47,205 nt of DNA from Proteiniphilum sp. (GCA_016839025.1 JADLKK010000009.1:1-47205); one strand, 5' to 3'. Numbered from the stretch's first letter, positions 9,030 to 18,134 are shown. Notes: generated by a model from the letters alone, not told the origin. A program made the numbers and translations.

Positions 9030-9437
9030 ATGGAAATAACACACATTGAACACATCGGCATCGCGGTGAAAAGCATCGAGGAACAGCTACCCTACTACGA
9101 AGGGATCTTGGGACTAAAATGCTACAACATTGAAACGGTAGAGGATCAGAAGGTAAAGACCGCCTTCTTCATGGTTGGCCAGACCAAGATCGAGCTGCTT
9201 GAACCCACAAGCGAGGAGAGCACCATAGCCAAATTTATCGAGAAGAAAGGGGAAGGAATCCACCATATCGCTTACGCGACAAAGAACCTTGGAGAATCCC
9301 TGAAAGAAATGGAATCCAAGGGTGTGCGCCTGATTGACCAGCAACCACGCAGTGGTGCCGAAGGATTGAGTATCGCCTTCCTGCATCCCAAATCAACCGG
9401 CAGTGTGCTGACCGAGTTGTGTGAGCATCCTGAATAA
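9030..9437 (+). CDS. mce: Methylmalonyl-CoA epimerase
   Basis: Interconverts the (R)- and (S)-methylmalonyl-CoA epimers, linking methylmalonyl-CoA mutase to the decarboxylase encoded next. 135 residues, the usual size of this vicinal-oxygen-chelate enzyme. Metal ligands are suggested by HIEHIGIAV (H8), GEGIHHIAYA, and the C-terminal LTELCEHPE. The gene begins an operon with the carboxyltransferase subunit 66 bases downstream, the standard arrangement in propionate-forming Bacteroidales. Confidence 0.93.
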   Translation: MEITHIEHIGIAVKSIEEQLPYYEGILGLKCYNIETVEDQKVKTAFFMVGQTKIELLEPTSEESTIAKFIEKKGEGIHHIAYATKNLGESLKEMESKGVRLIDQQPRSGAEGLSIAFLHPKSTGSVLTELCEHPE

Positions 9438-9503
9438 ACCCACTCAGGCATCGACCCGACAACCACAACATCCAATTTCCCATCACACTATAACTACATT
9501 CAT

Positions 9504-11066
9504 ATGAGCAACCAACTCGAGAAAGTAAAAGAGCTTATCCAGCTACGCGAGAAAGCGCGCTTAGGCGGGGGTGAGAAGAGAATCGAATCGCAACACCTGA
9601 AAGGCAAATATACGGCACGCGAACGCATTGCCATGCTGCTGGACGAAGGCAGCTTTGAAGAGTTCGACATGTTCGTGGAACACCGCTGCAACAACTTCGG
9701 AATGGAAAAAACCAAATTTCTGGGCGACGGTGTCGTGACCGGATATGGGACCATTGAAGGACGACTCATCTACATCTTCGCACAGGATTTCACCGTCTCC
9801 GGCGGTTCCCTCTCCGAAATGCATGCACAAAAGATCTGCAAGGTGATGGATCAGGCCATGAAGATGGGTGCCCCGCTGATTGGCATCAACGACTCAGGCG
9901 GCGCCCGCATCCAGGAAGGGGTGAACGCCCTGGCCGGCTACTCCGAAATCTTCCAGCGCAACATCCTTGCCTCAGGAGTGATTCCCCAAATCTCTGGCAT
10001 CTTCGGCCCCTGCGCTGGCGGTGCAGTCTACTCACCAGCGCTTACCGACTTCATCATCATGACCCAGGGTACCTCCTATATGTTCCTCACCGGCCCCAAG
10101 GTGGTGAAAACTGTCACCGGTGAAGATGTGACACAGGAACAACTGGGTGGTGCCTCGGTACACTCCTCCAAGTCTGGCGTATCACAGTTCCAGGTCCAAA
10201 CCGAAGAGGATGGCATGAAGCTGATCCGCAAGTTACTCAGTTATATTCCCCAGAACAACCTGGAGGAAGCTCCCCTCTACCCCAACGACGACCCCATTGA
10301 TCGGCTGGAAGACGGGTTGAACGATATCATCCCGGACAGTCCCAACAAACCCTACGACATGTATGAGGTGATTGGCGCGGTGATCGACAGCGGCGAGTTT
10401 CTGGAGGTGCATGCCGACTATGCCAAGAACATCATCGTCGGTTTTGCCCGCATGAACGGCCAGTCGGTGGGTATCGTGGCCAACCAGCCCAAGTTTCTGG
10501 CCGGTGTACTTGACATCAACGCCTCCCGCAAGGCTGCACGCTTCGTACGTTTCTGCGATGCGTTCAATATCCCCCTGCTGACACTGGTCGACGTGCCCGG
10601 CTTCCTGCCCGGTACCGGTCAGGAATATGGCGGCGTGATCACCCATGGAGCCAAGCTGCTCTATGCCTATGGCGAAGCAACTGTGCCCAAGGTGACCGTC
10701 ACCCTGCGCAAATCCTATGGGGGAGCCCATATCGTAATGAGTTGCAAGCAGTTGCGTGGAGACATCAACTACGCATGGCCTACCGCAGAGATCGCGGTGA
10801 TGGGTGCCGACGGTGCAGTAGAGGTACTCTATAGCAAGGAAATCAGTGCCGAAAAGGATCCGGAAAAACTGGCTGAACTGGTGAGCGAAAAGAAGAGAGA
10901 GTACAACGACCTCTTCACAAACCCATATGTGGCAGCCCGTTACGGATACATCGACGATGTGATCGAACCGCGCAACACCCGTTTCCGGGTGATCCGTGCC
11001 CTACAGCAGCTGCAGACTAAAAAACTGCAGAACCCGCCCAAAAAGCACGACAATTTACCACTTTAA
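9504..11066 (+). CDS. mmdA: Methylmalonyl-CoA decarboxylase alpha subunit (acyl-CoA carboxyltransferase)
   Basis: Biotin-dependent carboxyltransferase that moves the carboxyl group of methylmalonyl-CoA onto biotin, giving propionyl-CoA; the membrane beta subunit then decarboxylates carboxybiotin and pumps Na+. 520 residues with two crotonase-fold halves. [11 protein letters not shown] and [11 protein letters not shown] (N-half) and [15 protein letters not shown] and [10 protein letters not shown] (C-half) are the CoA- and biotin-site motifs. Sequence alone does not separate it from propionyl-CoA carboxylase beta; the neighbouring OadB-type subunits and epimerase favour the decarboxylase, and no biotin carboxylase is present here. 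Confidence 0.88.
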   Translation: MSNQLEKVKELIQLREKARLGGGEKRIESQHLKGKYTARERIAMLLDEGSFEEFDMFVEHRCNNFGMEKTKFLGDGVVTGYGTIEGRLIYIFAQDFTVSGGSLSEMHAQKICKVMDQAMKMGAPLIGINDSGGARIQEGVNALAGYSEIFQRNILASGVIPQISGIFGPCAGGAVYSPALTDFIIMTQGTSYMFLTGPKVVKTVTGEDVTQEQLGGASVHSSKSGVSQFQVQTEEDGMKLIRKLLSYIPQNNLEEAPLYPNDDPIDRLEDGLNDIIPDSPNKPYDMYEVIGAVIDSGEFLEVHADYAKNIIVGFARMNGQSVGIVANQPKFLAGVLDINASRKAARFVRFCDAFNIPLLTLVDVPGFLPGTGQEYGGVITHGAKLLYAYGEATVPKVTVTLRKSYGGAHIVMSCKQLRGDINYAWPTAEIAVMGADGAVEVLYSKEISAEKDPEKLAELVSEKKREYNDLFTNPYVAARYGYIDDVIEPRNTRFRVIRALQQLQTKKLQNPPKKHDNLPL

Positions 11067-11078
11067 AAGCAGCCGAGT

Positions 11079-11984
11079 ATGAGAATGATCAAACGAATAC
11101 TATTTCTTCTTGCAACAGTGGTATTGCTTGCTGCCTGTAGCACCAAAGTAAAAAATCCGGAATGGGTGATCAACGAGGTGATGCTGGTCAATGAGACAAG
11201 CTATGTGGATGATTTCGGGCAGCGAAACGGTTGGATTGAGATCTACAACAACACAGCCAAGACAATGGATCTGGGTGGTCGTTACCTGACCAACGACCGC
11301 AGCAATCCAACGAAGTATCCGATTCCGCGCGGGGATGTCCTCACCCGTATCAAACCGCACCAGCATGCACTCTTCTGGGCCGATGGCAATCCCTTCAACG
11401 GAACCTTTCACCTCAATTTCGAGTTGGATCCCAGCAAAGAGAACTGGATCGGTCTCTATGACAACGACGGCAAAAAACTGCTTGATGAGATCGTGATCCC
11501 TGCCGGTATGCTGCCCGATCAGACCTTCGGTTTCGACAAGGATGGAATCAAGTACGACGAAGAAGGGAGCCTTACTGCAAAAATTCTGGAGCGGGTAACC
11601 CCCAGCAGCAACAATGCCATCCTGGAGGAGAACCCCAAGGTGGTGAGCCTCGAGCAGGATGATCCGCTGGGAGGTTTGCTCACCATCACCTCCATGATGG
11701 TGGTCTTTTTTGGCCTGATCGCCCTCTACTTCTTCTTCAAGTTTTCAGGTATCATTGCCAAAAGCATGTCGCAAAAAAAGGTGGCACAGAGCGGAACGCT
11801 CTCCGCTGCCCGCAGCCATTCACATCTCTCGGGAGAGGTATTGGCGGCCATTGCGGCAGCCATCCATGAGTTGAAGGAAGACCAACACGATATCGAGTCG
11901 ACCATCCTCACCATCCACCAGGTGAAACGCAACTTCTCACCCTGGAGCACCAAGCGTCAATCGTTGCGGGAATTACCCAGATAA
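11079..11984 (+). CDS. Lipoprotein with lamin-tail domain fused to an OadG-like gamma subunit
   Basis: 301 residues. Residues 1-20 form a lipoprotein signal with lipobox LLAAC (C20). Residues about 28-150 resemble a lamin-tail (LTD) fold: NEVMLVNET, GWIEIYNNTAKTMDLGG, RYLTNDRSNPTKYPIP, and WIGLYDNDGKKLLDE. A single membrane helix lies at about 199-221, followed by a basic, then mostly polar cytoplasmic tail as in OadG gamma chains. Its position between the carboxyltransferase and biotin carrier genes supports a gamma role, anchoring or assembling the pump. If the signal is processed, the LTD would be periplasmic. The role of that domain is unknown to me. Confidence 0.75.
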   Translation: MRMIKRILFLLATVVLLAACSTKVKNPEWVINEVMLVNETSYVDDFGQRNGWIEIYNNTAKTMDLGGRYLTNDRSNPTKYPIPRGDVLTRIKPHQHALFWADGNPFNGTFHLNFELDPSKENWIGLYDNDGKKLLDEIVIPAGMLPDQTFGFDKDGIKYDEEGSLTAKILERVTPSSNNAILEENPKVVSLEQDDPLGGLLTITSMMVVFFGLIALYFFFKFSGIIAKSMSQKKVAQSGTLSAARSHSHLSGEVLAAIAAAIHELKEDQHDIESTILTIHQVKRNFSPWSTKRQSLRELPR

Positions 11985-12013
11985 TCAGTATTAGACAAAA
12001 AAAGATCAATCCT

Positions 12014-12454
12014 ATGAAAGAATTCAACTATACAATCAATGGCACCCCTTACAGAGTGGTGGTCAACAAGTCGGACAGCGAGATGGTAGAACTGGAGGTG
12101 AACGGCACCCCCTACTCCGTGGAACTGGTACAGAAAAAGAAAAAATCACTGGCAGGAGTGAAACGGCCTAGCACGGTAAGCTCGCCTACCCCACAGAGTT
12201 CCTCCACACCACTGGTCACCAGACCTAGCGGAGTGTCAGGTAAGAGTTCTGTACAGTCACCGCTACCGGGTGTCATCCTCGACATCCGCTGCAAGGTAGG
12301 GGATCCGGTGAAAAAGGGGCAGACCCTGATGATCCTCGAGGCGATGAAAATGGAGAACAACATCCTGGCCAACAAAAACGGGAAAGTAACCGATATCCTC
12401 GTACAAAAGGGTGATTCGGTGCTGGAAGGCGCGGATCTGGTAATAATCGAATAA
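12014..12454 (+). CDS. mmdC: Biotin carboxyl carrier subunit of methylmalonyl-CoA decarboxylase
   Basis: Carries the carboxyl group on biotin between the carboxyltransferase and the membrane pump. 146 residues: a conserved N-terminal part (1-45), a flexible Ser/Thr/Pro-rich linker (about 50-80), and a biotinyl domain (80-146). The biotin-accepting lysine is K112 in EAMKMEN. Spacing to the next gene is 15 bases. The gene symbol follows usage for the decarboxylase; an accB-like protein of another carboxylase is less likely given the flanking genes. Confidence 0.88.
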   Translation: MKEFNYTINGTPYRVVVNKSDSEMVELEVNGTPYSVELVQKKKKSLAGVKRPSTVSSPTPQSSSTPLVTRPSGVSGKSSVQSPLPGVILDIRCKVGDPVKKGQTLMILEAMKMENNILANKNGKVTDILVQKGDSVLEGADLVIIE

Positions 12455-12469
12455 AACCGGTGATATAAG

Positions 12470-13627
12470 ATGAATACATTAATCTCATTATCAGACAACC
12501 TGCGCACCTTCTGGAGCTACACCGGTTTCTACAACGCAGAACCGGGACACCTCATCATGATTCTGATCGGACTGGTCTTTATTTACCTGGCCATCACCAA
12601 AGAATACGAACCGTTGCTGCTGATCCCCATCGGATTTGGCATCCTCGTAGGCAACATCCCCTTCAACGAGGCAGCCAATCTGCAGGTAGGCATCTATGAA
12701 GAAGGATCGGTGCTCAACATCCTCTACCAGGGAGTGGTACAAGGATGGTATCCCCCCCTGATCTTTCTGGGTATCGGAGCCATGACCGACTTCTCGGCGC
12801 TGATTGCCAACCCGAAGCTGATCCTGATCGGAGCGGCAGCACAGTTCGGCATCTTCGGCGCCTACATCATTGCCCTGCAAATGGGATTCGCACCCAACGA
12901 AGCGGGAGCCATCGGCATCATCGGTGGTGCGGACGGCCCAACGGCCATCTTCACCACTTCCAAACTGGCACCACACCTCCTGGGAGCAGTAGCCATCTCG
13001 GCCTACTCCTACATGGCATTGGTACCGGTGATCCAGCCACCTTTTATGCGGCTCTTTACCACCAAGCAAGAACGGGTGATCCGGATGAAAACCCCTCGCG
13101 TGGTATCCCAGACGGAGAAGATCCTCTTCCCGATCATGGGGATGCTGCTCACCACCTTCCTGGTACCTTCGGGCCTTCCCCTGCTGGGGATGCTCTTCTT
13201 CGGGAACCTGCTGAAAGAGTCGGGTGTCACCCGTCGCCTGGCGGAAACAGCCCGTGGCCCGCTGATTGACACCATCACCATCCTGCTGGGTTTCACTGTC
13301 GGCGCCTCCACGCAGGCCACCACTTTCCTCCGTGTGGAATCACTCAAGGTATTCGCCATCGGTGCACTCTCGTTTGTGATTGCCACTTGTACGGGTATCC
13401 TGTTTGTGAAATTCCTGAACCTTTTCCTCTCCGGAGAGAAGAAAATAAACCCGTTGATCGGCAACTCGGGTGTTTCGGCTGTACCTGACTCGGCCCGTAT
13501 TTCACAAACAATTGGTCTTGAATATGATCCGGCCAACTACCTGCTGATGCATGCCATGGGTCCCAACGTGGCCGGCGTGATCGGTTCGGCAGTAGCTGCC
13601 GGTATCCTGCTGGGGTTCCTCTATTGA
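12470..13627 (+). CDS. mmdB: Na+-translocating decarboxylase beta subunit, copy 1
   Basis: Polytopic inner-membrane protein (385 residues) that decarboxylates carboxybiotin and exports Na+. It carries the family signature IGGADGPTAIF, whose Asp is a known Na+/proton-site residue in OadB, and the C-terminal HAMGPNVAGVIGSAVAAG motif. The middle region diverges from the usual SAQNEL segment: it reads ETARGPLIDT and then VGASTQATTF. A second beta gene follows after 24 bases. The copy with the intact C-terminal motif is this one. Confidence 0.9.
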   Translation: MNTLISLSDNLRTFWSYTGFYNAEPGHLIMILIGLVFIYLAITKEYEPLLLIPIGFGILVGNIPFNEAANLQVGIYEEGSVLNILYQGVVQGWYPPLIFLGIGAMTDFSALIANPKLILIGAAAQFGIFGAYIIALQMGFAPNEAGAIGIIGGADGPTAIFTTSKLAPHLLGAVAISAYSYMALVPVIQPPFMRLFTTKQERVIRMKTPRVVSQTEKILFPIMGMLLTTFLVPSGLPLLGMLFFGNLLKESGVTRRLAETARGPLIDTITILLGFTVGASTQATTFLRVESLKVFAIGALSFVIATCTGILFVKFLNLFLSGEKKINPLIGNSGVSAVPDSARISQTIGLEYDPANYLLMHAMGPNVAGVIGSAVAAGILLGFLY

Positions 13628-13651
13628 TAAAACAACCAAACTGTCTAAGCT

Positions 13652-14803
13652 ATGGGTTTGGAACAGTTGTTGCCTGCCATTGCAGGCATGACCTGGCAAC
13701 ATCTGGTCATGATAGGTGTAGGAGCTCTCCTCATCTATCTGGCCATTGCCAAAAATTATGAGCCGACGTTATTGCTGCCAATGGGGTTTGGTGCCATCCT
13801 GGTGAACATTCCTCTCTCCTCGGCACTCACACAGATTGACCCCGCCACGGGCGAAGCGGTGGAGGGCGTTCTCAATGTCTTCTTCCAGGCAGGTATCGCC
13901 ACCGAGATCTTCCCCCTGCTGATCTTTATCGCCATCGGGGCGATGATCGATTTCTCCCCGCTCTTCCGGAATCCCTCCCTTCTGTTGTTTGGAGCGGCTG
14001 CTCAATTTGGTATATTCCTCACCATGGTTTTTGCGGCCATGCTGGGCTACGACCTGCGCGAAGCTGCCTCCATCGGCATCATCGGTGCAGCCGATGGCCC
14101 CACCTCCATCGTGGTGGCCTCCCGTTTTGCCCCTTCACTTCTGGGTCCGATCTCGGTGGCAGCCTATTCCTACATGGCGTTGGTACCCATCATCCAGCCG
14201 CCGGTAATCCGGTTGCTCACTTCAAAAAGAGAACGGCTGATCCGGATGGGCAATCCCTCCAACAAACAGATCTCCAAAAAGACGCTGATCCTGTTCCCCA
14301 TTGTGGTCACCATCGTGGCAGGCATCATTGCACCCTCCTCACTTTCGCTGATCGGCTTCCTGATGTTCGGCAACCTGGTACGGGAATGTGGCGTGCTCAA
14401 CAAGCTCTCCCTGTCGGCACAAAACGAGCTGGCCAGCCTGGTGACATTGCTGCTGGGCATCACCATTGCCAGTACGATGACGGCAGAACGTTTTATCCGG
14501 TTGGACACCCTGTTCATCATCGCCTTGGGACTATTCGCCTTCGTCTTCGACACCTTTGGCGGTGTGATCTTTGCCAAGTTTCTGAATCTCTTCCGCAAGG
14601 AGGGCAACAAACTGAACCCGATGATCGGTGCCTGCGGCATCTCGGCCTTCCCCATGTCGGCACGTGTGATCCACCAGATGGGACAAAAGGAGGATCCTTT
14701 CAACTACCTGCTGATGCCGGCCATCAGCGCCAATGTGGGGGGACAGATCGGCTCGGTGGTGGCAGGAGGTATCATCCTGACACTGATTCCATTGTTCGCT
14801 TAA
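13652..14803 (+). CDS. Na+-translocating decarboxylase beta subunit, copy 2
   Basis: A tandem paralogue of the preceding gene (383 residues), with the same polytopic layout and colinear motifs. It has IGAADGPTSIV in place of IGGADGPTAIF, keeps the canonical SAQNELASLVT and IASTMTAERF segment, but has PAISANVGGQIGSVVAGG where copy 1 has HAMGPNVAGVIGSAVAAG. Each copy is thus conventional in a different part. It is followed by a small gamma-like gene, so copy 2 plus that gene could be a second membrane module. Whether both copies pump Na+ with the same carboxyltransferase cannot be told from sequence. Confidence 0.85.
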   Translation: MGLEQLLPAIAGMTWQHLVMIGVGALLIYLAIAKNYEPTLLLPMGFGAILVNIPLSSALTQIDPATGEAVEGVLNVFFQAGIATEIFPLLIFIAIGAMIDFSPLFRNPSLLLFGAAAQFGIFLTMVFAAMLGYDLREAASIGIIGAADGPTSIVVASRFAPSLLGPISVAAYSYMALVPIIQPPVIRLLTSKRERLIRMGNPSNKQISKKTLILFPIVVTIVAGIIAPSSLSLIGFLMFGNLVRECGVLNKLSLSAQNELASLVTLLLGITIASTMTAERFIRLDTLFIIALGLFAFVFDTFGGVIFAKFLNLFRKEGNKLNPMIGACGISAFPMSARVIHQMGQKEDPFNYLLMPAISANVGGQIGSVVAGGIILTLIPLFA

Positions 14804-14811
14804 ATGTAGTG

Positions 14812-14997
14812 ATGATGACACCCATAGTTGAAAAAGCATTGTTGATTGCAGCCATCGGGATGACGGGAATCTTTCTCTTCATGGCGATTTTCTATTTGCT
14901 GATACTGCTGCTCGACAGGTTGATGCCGTTCCGGGAAGAGAAGCGGGCAGAGGAGTACATCGAGGAGTACGGCAAAGAAGAAGAAGAAGATCTATAG
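14812..14997 (+). CDS. Small OadG-like gamma subunit
   Basis: 61 residues starting at the ATG pair 14812/14815 (MMTPIVEKAL), 8 bases after the second beta gene. One membrane helix at about 8-34 is followed by a charged tail ending in a Glu-rich stretch (EEYGKEEEEDL). Size, topology and location fit the short gamma chain (OadG) of Na+-pumping decarboxylases. The frame remains open upstream through the beta gene, but that part is its shadow. It would be a second gamma subunit, distinct from the lamin-tail fusion at 11079-11984. Confidence 0.72.
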   Translation: MMTPIVEKALLIAAIGMTGIFLFMAIFYLLILLLDRLMPFREEKRAEEYIEEYGKEEEEDL

Positions 14998-15019
14998 ACA
15001 GGATTCCTGTTCCCTTATC

Positions 15020-15913
15020 TCAGGGCTGCTTCCTCACATCGGCACCCCACATCAGTTTGTCGCGCAACGTTTCGTAGAAGGTATGCCCGATGCGCTTCAC
15101 CACCCGCAGGGTATAATCAGCCTTGCGCACCTGGATGCTCACCGTTTCTTCGAGCACGCGTGACTGGCCATCGACCGACACCAGGTACATGTGGCTACGG
15201 CTCTCCACCTTCAGGGAGATCAGACTACTGTCATCTACCACCAGCGAGCGGGAGGTGAGGTTGTGCGGGGCAATAGCCGAGAGAATGATGCTGGGTGTTG
15301 TGGGGGCCAGAATGGAGCCACCGATACTGAGTGAGTAAGCCGTTGAGCCGGAAGGGGTGGCAATCACCAGTCCGTCTGCCTGATAAGAGGTGAGGTATTC
15401 ATTGTTGATGTAGGCATGGATGGACAGCATAGATGCCGTATCCTGCTTCAGTATCGCCACTTCATTAAGGGCATGGGCGTTGAAGTGATCGGGGGGAAAA
15501 GTCTCATCGGTTGTCAACTTCAGAAGCGAACGTTTCTCTACCCTGTAGTCATTGCGCATCACCTCCTGCAATGTCTCATCCACATCCGCATAATTGATAG
15601 CTGCTAGAAACCCTAGCCGCCCGGTGTTAATCCCCAGTATAGGGATTCCGGAGTTGCTCACGGTTGCTGCGGTCCGCAGGAAGGTTCCATCTCCCCCTAC
15701 ACTCACAACCATGTCTACCGGGGGAAGCGTCTCCACCAGCTCACAAAATGGACCCACCCGGTACTGAATGTGTCCCGGCAGGGTATGAAAGAAGCTCTCC
15801 GGCAAAAACAACTCCCCTCCATACCGGAGGATGGCGAGGCAAACACCTCCAATCTGTTCTTCCGCTCTGGCACTCCTGTCGGGAAACATGCTCCCGAATA
15901 AGGCAAACTTCAT
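15020..15913 (-). CDS. nadK: NAD kinase
   Basis: ATP-dependent phosphorylation of NAD to NADP. 297 residues with VSVGGDGTFLRTA, NTGRLGFLA and the C-terminal-domain motif SGSTAYSLSIGG, all diagnostic. Lies 28 bases downstream of the small ACT-like gene on the same strand, so probably co-transcribed with it. It converges with the decarboxylase operon. Confidence 0.95.
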   Translation of the reverse strand: MKFALFGSMFPDRSARAEEQIGGVCLAILRYGGELFLPESFFHTLPGHIQYRVGPFCELVETLPPVDMVVSVGGDGTFLRTAATVSNSGIPILGINTGRLGFLAAINYADVDETLQEVMRNDYRVEKRSLLKLTTDETFPPDHFNAHALNEVAILKQDTASMLSIHAYINNEYLTSYQADGLVIATPSGSTAYSLSIGGSILAPTTPSIILSAIAPHNLTSRSLVVDDSSLISLKVESRSHMYLVSVDGQSRVLEETVSIQVRKADYTLRVVKRIGHTFYETLRDKLMWGADVRKQP

Positions 15914-15941
15914 CTTCTTCTCCCTTTTATGGATTCTACAA

Positions 15942-16319
15942 CTACATCTCCAGGTAATACATCAGCTCATCGAGCCGATCCTTTTGTCTGTCGGTCACCT
16001 CACCCTCTCTCATGTAATGGTAGACCACCCGATAACTAAACCGCTCAAAACTGCGCAATACGGCAGTAGGATCATCCACATCCAGCTTCAGAGAGACCAA
16101 CAGGGCACTGCCGCCAGAGAGTGGCTGTACCGACAAGGCCATCACGTGGGCGTTATTGCTCTCCACAATCCGGGCGATCTCGGCAAGGGTGTAGTCCCTC
16201 AGCGCCACTTCGAGGATGATCAGAGAATTTTCTGATTCCGAGAGCTCAGCAAACTGCTCCGGAGTGAGGGGAGAAGTGAACCATTCCAGCTGATTTTTGA
16301 TAAATTCTTCCTCCGACAT
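15942..16319 (-). CDS. ACT-like domain protein lacking the expected CBS domains
   Basis: 125 residues: a short polar N-terminus (1-30), then an ACT-like fold (SLIILEVALRDYTLAEIARIVES, GGSALLVSLKLD, VLRSFERFSYRVVYHYM) and the ending DELMYYLEM. From memory, the Bacteroidales protein encoded between nadK and pdxJ is about 220 residues, with two N-terminal CBS motifs followed by this ACT-like part. Here only the last part exists, and just 154 bases separate its start from pdxJ, too little for a CBS pair. Function unknown; a regulatory ligand-binding role is suggested only by the fold. Confidence 0.7.
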   Translation of the reverse strand: MSEEEFIKNQLEWFTSPLTPEQFAELSESENSLIILEVALRDYTLAEIARIVESNNAHVMALSVQPLSGGSALLVSLKLDVDDPTAVLRSFERFSYRVVYHYMREGEVTDRQKDRLDELMYYLEM

Positions 16320-16342
16320 TGCGTAAAACGGTTAATTCGTAT

Positions 16343-16350
16343 TACTTTTG
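16343..16350 (+). promoter_or_regulatory. -7 box of pdxJ promoter
   Basis: TACTTTTG matches TAnnTTTG, with TTG at 16319-16321 (21-nt spacer). Predicted leader is about 120 nt. Confidence 0.45.
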
Positions 16351-16361
16351 TATCACTTCTG

Positions 16362-16369
16362 CAAAGATG
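16362..16369 (-). promoter_or_regulatory. Possible -7 box for the ACT-like gene and nadK
   Basis: CATCTTTG on the minus strand (one mismatch to TAnnTTTG), 43 nt upstream of the start at 16319. It lies just past the opposing pdxJ box. Confidence 0.3.
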
Positions 16370-16473
16370 GCAATTTTTTGTCTATTTGAGCACCCGTGCG
16401 GTTTTTTTATTTTTCCCTTGTCAAAAAAACGGCAGGATCGAGCCAATTTGCAGCGAACAGAGTACAACAATAT

Positions 16474-17205
16474 ATGACGAAGTTAAGCGTTAATGTAAAC
16501 AAAGTCGCCACGCTGCGAAACGCACGCGGAGGCAACATCCCCGATGTGGTGCAGGTGGCCGTTGACTGTCAGCTCTTCGGCGCCGAGGGCATCACGGTCC
16601 ATCCCCGTCCTGATCAGCGACACATCCGTTACAGCGATGTATATGAGTTGCAGGCAAAAGTTAAAACAGAATTCAACATCGAAGGGAACCCAACACCAGA
16701 GTTCATCAACCTGATCCGGAAAATCAGACCAACACAGGTAACCCTGGTACCCGATGCACACGACGCCATCACCTCCGACGCCGGCTGGGATACCGTCACA
16801 CACAAAGTGTTTTTGGCTGACATCATCAGTGAGTTCCAATCAATGGGAGTGCGTACCTCTCTCTTCGTGGAACCCGATCCGGAGATGATCCGGATGGCTT
16901 CACAGATCGGCACCGATCGCATCGAACTCTATACGGGTCCCTACGCCATGCAATACCCAATGGACAGGGAGAAGGCTGTGGCACCCTTCGTGGAGGCCGC
17001 AGCAATGGCAAAGAGCCTGGGGCTGGGGGTCAATGCGGGTCACGACCTGAATCTCGACAACCTGCACTACCTCTGGCAGCAGATTCCCTGGCTGAAGGAG
17101 GTCTCTATCGGCCATTCGCTCATCAGCGATGCACTTTATCTGGGCCTTAAAGAAACAATAAAAGCCTATAAAAATTGTTTAAAAGAGATTCCCGATCTGG
17201 TATGA
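16474..17205 (+). CDS. pdxJ: Pyridoxine 5'-phosphate synthase
   Basis: Condenses 1-deoxy-D-xylulose 5-phosphate with 3-amino-2-oxopropyl phosphate to make pyridoxine 5'-phosphate (DXP-dependent vitamin B6 route). 243 residues from the ATG at 16474 ([20 protein letters not shown]); the 26 residues upstream in frame are not family-like. Motifs include the N-terminal [29 protein letters not shown], and [12 protein letters not shown]. Divergent from the nadK pair. Confidence 0.95.
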   Translation: MTKLSVNVNKVATLRNARGGNIPDVVQVAVDCQLFGAEGITVHPRPDQRHIRYSDVYELQAKVKTEFNIEGNPTPEFINLIRKIRPTQVTLVPDAHDAITSDAGWDTVTHKVFLADIISEFQSMGVRTSLFVEPDPEMIRMASQIGTDRIELYTGPYAMQYPMDREKAVAPFVEAAAMAKSLGLGVNAGHDLNLDNLHYLWQQIPWLKEVSIGHSLISDALYLGLKETIKAYKNCLKEIPDLV

Positions 17206-17345
17206 TCATCCAAAACCCTTATCTTTATCACTCGACAAGGTAGGAACAATTACAGAATCATTGGAACAAGAAACGAGCATGCATATGTTTTTCAACAAGA
17301 ACATACTTACGTGCGAGTCGCATCAGAAATAAATAGTTTTCGCAT

Positions 17346-18059
17346 ATGAATCTCTTGCAAATACCCTCGCCGGCAGACAGCGCTCAGGCAATCTACAACA
17401 CCCTGCAACAGGCAGCTGCTGCGGAAGATATTGCAGTAAGAATGAATGCTTTCGACCTGGCACTGAAAGGCGGATGGATCATGATCGTTCTGCTGGTGCT
17501 GTTGCTGATGACCATCTACGTGCTGATTGAACGAACCTTGGTGATCAATAAAGCTGGCAGAGAAGATGACTCGTTCATGAACCGTATCAAGGATTACATC
17601 CACGACGGCAAGATCGATGCGGCACTCAACCTCTGCCGCCACACCGACACCCCCTCTGCCAGAATGGTGGAGAAGGGGATCTCACGACTGGGACGTCCTA
17701 TGAGCGATGTGATGTCGGCCATCGAGAACCAGGGAAACATTGAGATCTCCAAACTGGAGAAGGGAATCCCCGTGTTGGCCACCTCTGCTTCAGGCGCCCC
17801 CATGGTAGGGTTCCTCGGAACGGTGACCGGCATGGTAAAGGCTTTTATGAGCATGGCGGGCGCCGGAGCCAATGTGGATGTGAACATCCTCTCCACCGGG
17901 ATCTATGAGGCACTGGTCACCACCGTGGGTGGTCTCATCGTGGGCATCATCGCCCTTTTTGCCTACAACTACCTCTCCACGAGGATCAAGGGAATTGTGA
18001 ACAGGCTGGAGATGCGGATCATGGAGTTCATGGATATCCTAAACGAACCCGCGGCATAG
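17346..18059 (+). CDS. ExbB/TolQ-family proton-channel protein
   Basis: 237 residues. Inner-membrane proton channel that, with ExbD/TolR, energises TonB- or TolA-type proteins. Three membrane segments are visible, at about 42-61 and in the two C-terminal helices; the pair is marked by SASGAPMVGFLGTVTGMVKAF and IYEALVTTVGGLIVGIIALFAYNYL, the conserved MotA/TolQ/ExbB core. It begins a co-directional cluster with an ExbD-like and a TonB-like gene. ExbB and TolQ cannot be separated by sequence; the TonB-like third gene favours an Exb/Ton or combined system. The 140-bp gap upstream holds only a weak TATCTTTA at 17220-17227. Confidence 0.88.
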   Translation: MNLLQIPSPADSAQAIYNTLQQAAAAEDIAVRMNAFDLALKGGWIMIVLLVLLLMTIYVLIERTLVINKAGREDDSFMNRIKDYIHDGKIDAALNLCRHTDTPSARMVEKGISRLGRPMSDVMSAIENQGNIEISKLEKGIPVLATSASGAPMVGFLGTVTGMVKAFMSMAGAGANVDVNILSTGIYEALVTTVGGLIVGIIALFAYNYLSTRIKGIVNRLEMRIMEFMDILNEPAA

Positions 18060-18100
18060 ATTTATGTGCGGTTTGACTGGTTGCCGGATGTCATCATTCA

Positions 18101-18134
18101 TCCACACATCATCGAATCCACAACTCATCGAATC
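18101..18134 (+). repeat. Octamer-periodic spacer before exbD
   Basis: TCATCGAATC occurs at 18109-18118 and 18125-18134, a 16-nt period. Octamers read like the reverse complement of the words at 3049-3080 and match the coding-strand words upstream of rseP. The array ends 8 bases before the exbD ATG. Confidence 0.5.

Noticed and set aside
9438-9503. Octamer-periodic spacer between epimerase and carboxyltransferase genes
   Set aside because: Some words resemble the family (ACAACATC, CCATCACA) but no exact 16-nt repeat is present; may be a decayed copy, not supportable.
14386-14811. Upstream extension of the small gamma-like gene through the second beta gene
   Set aside because: That part is out-of-frame translation of the conserved beta subunit; only the part from 14812 looks like a membrane gamma chain.
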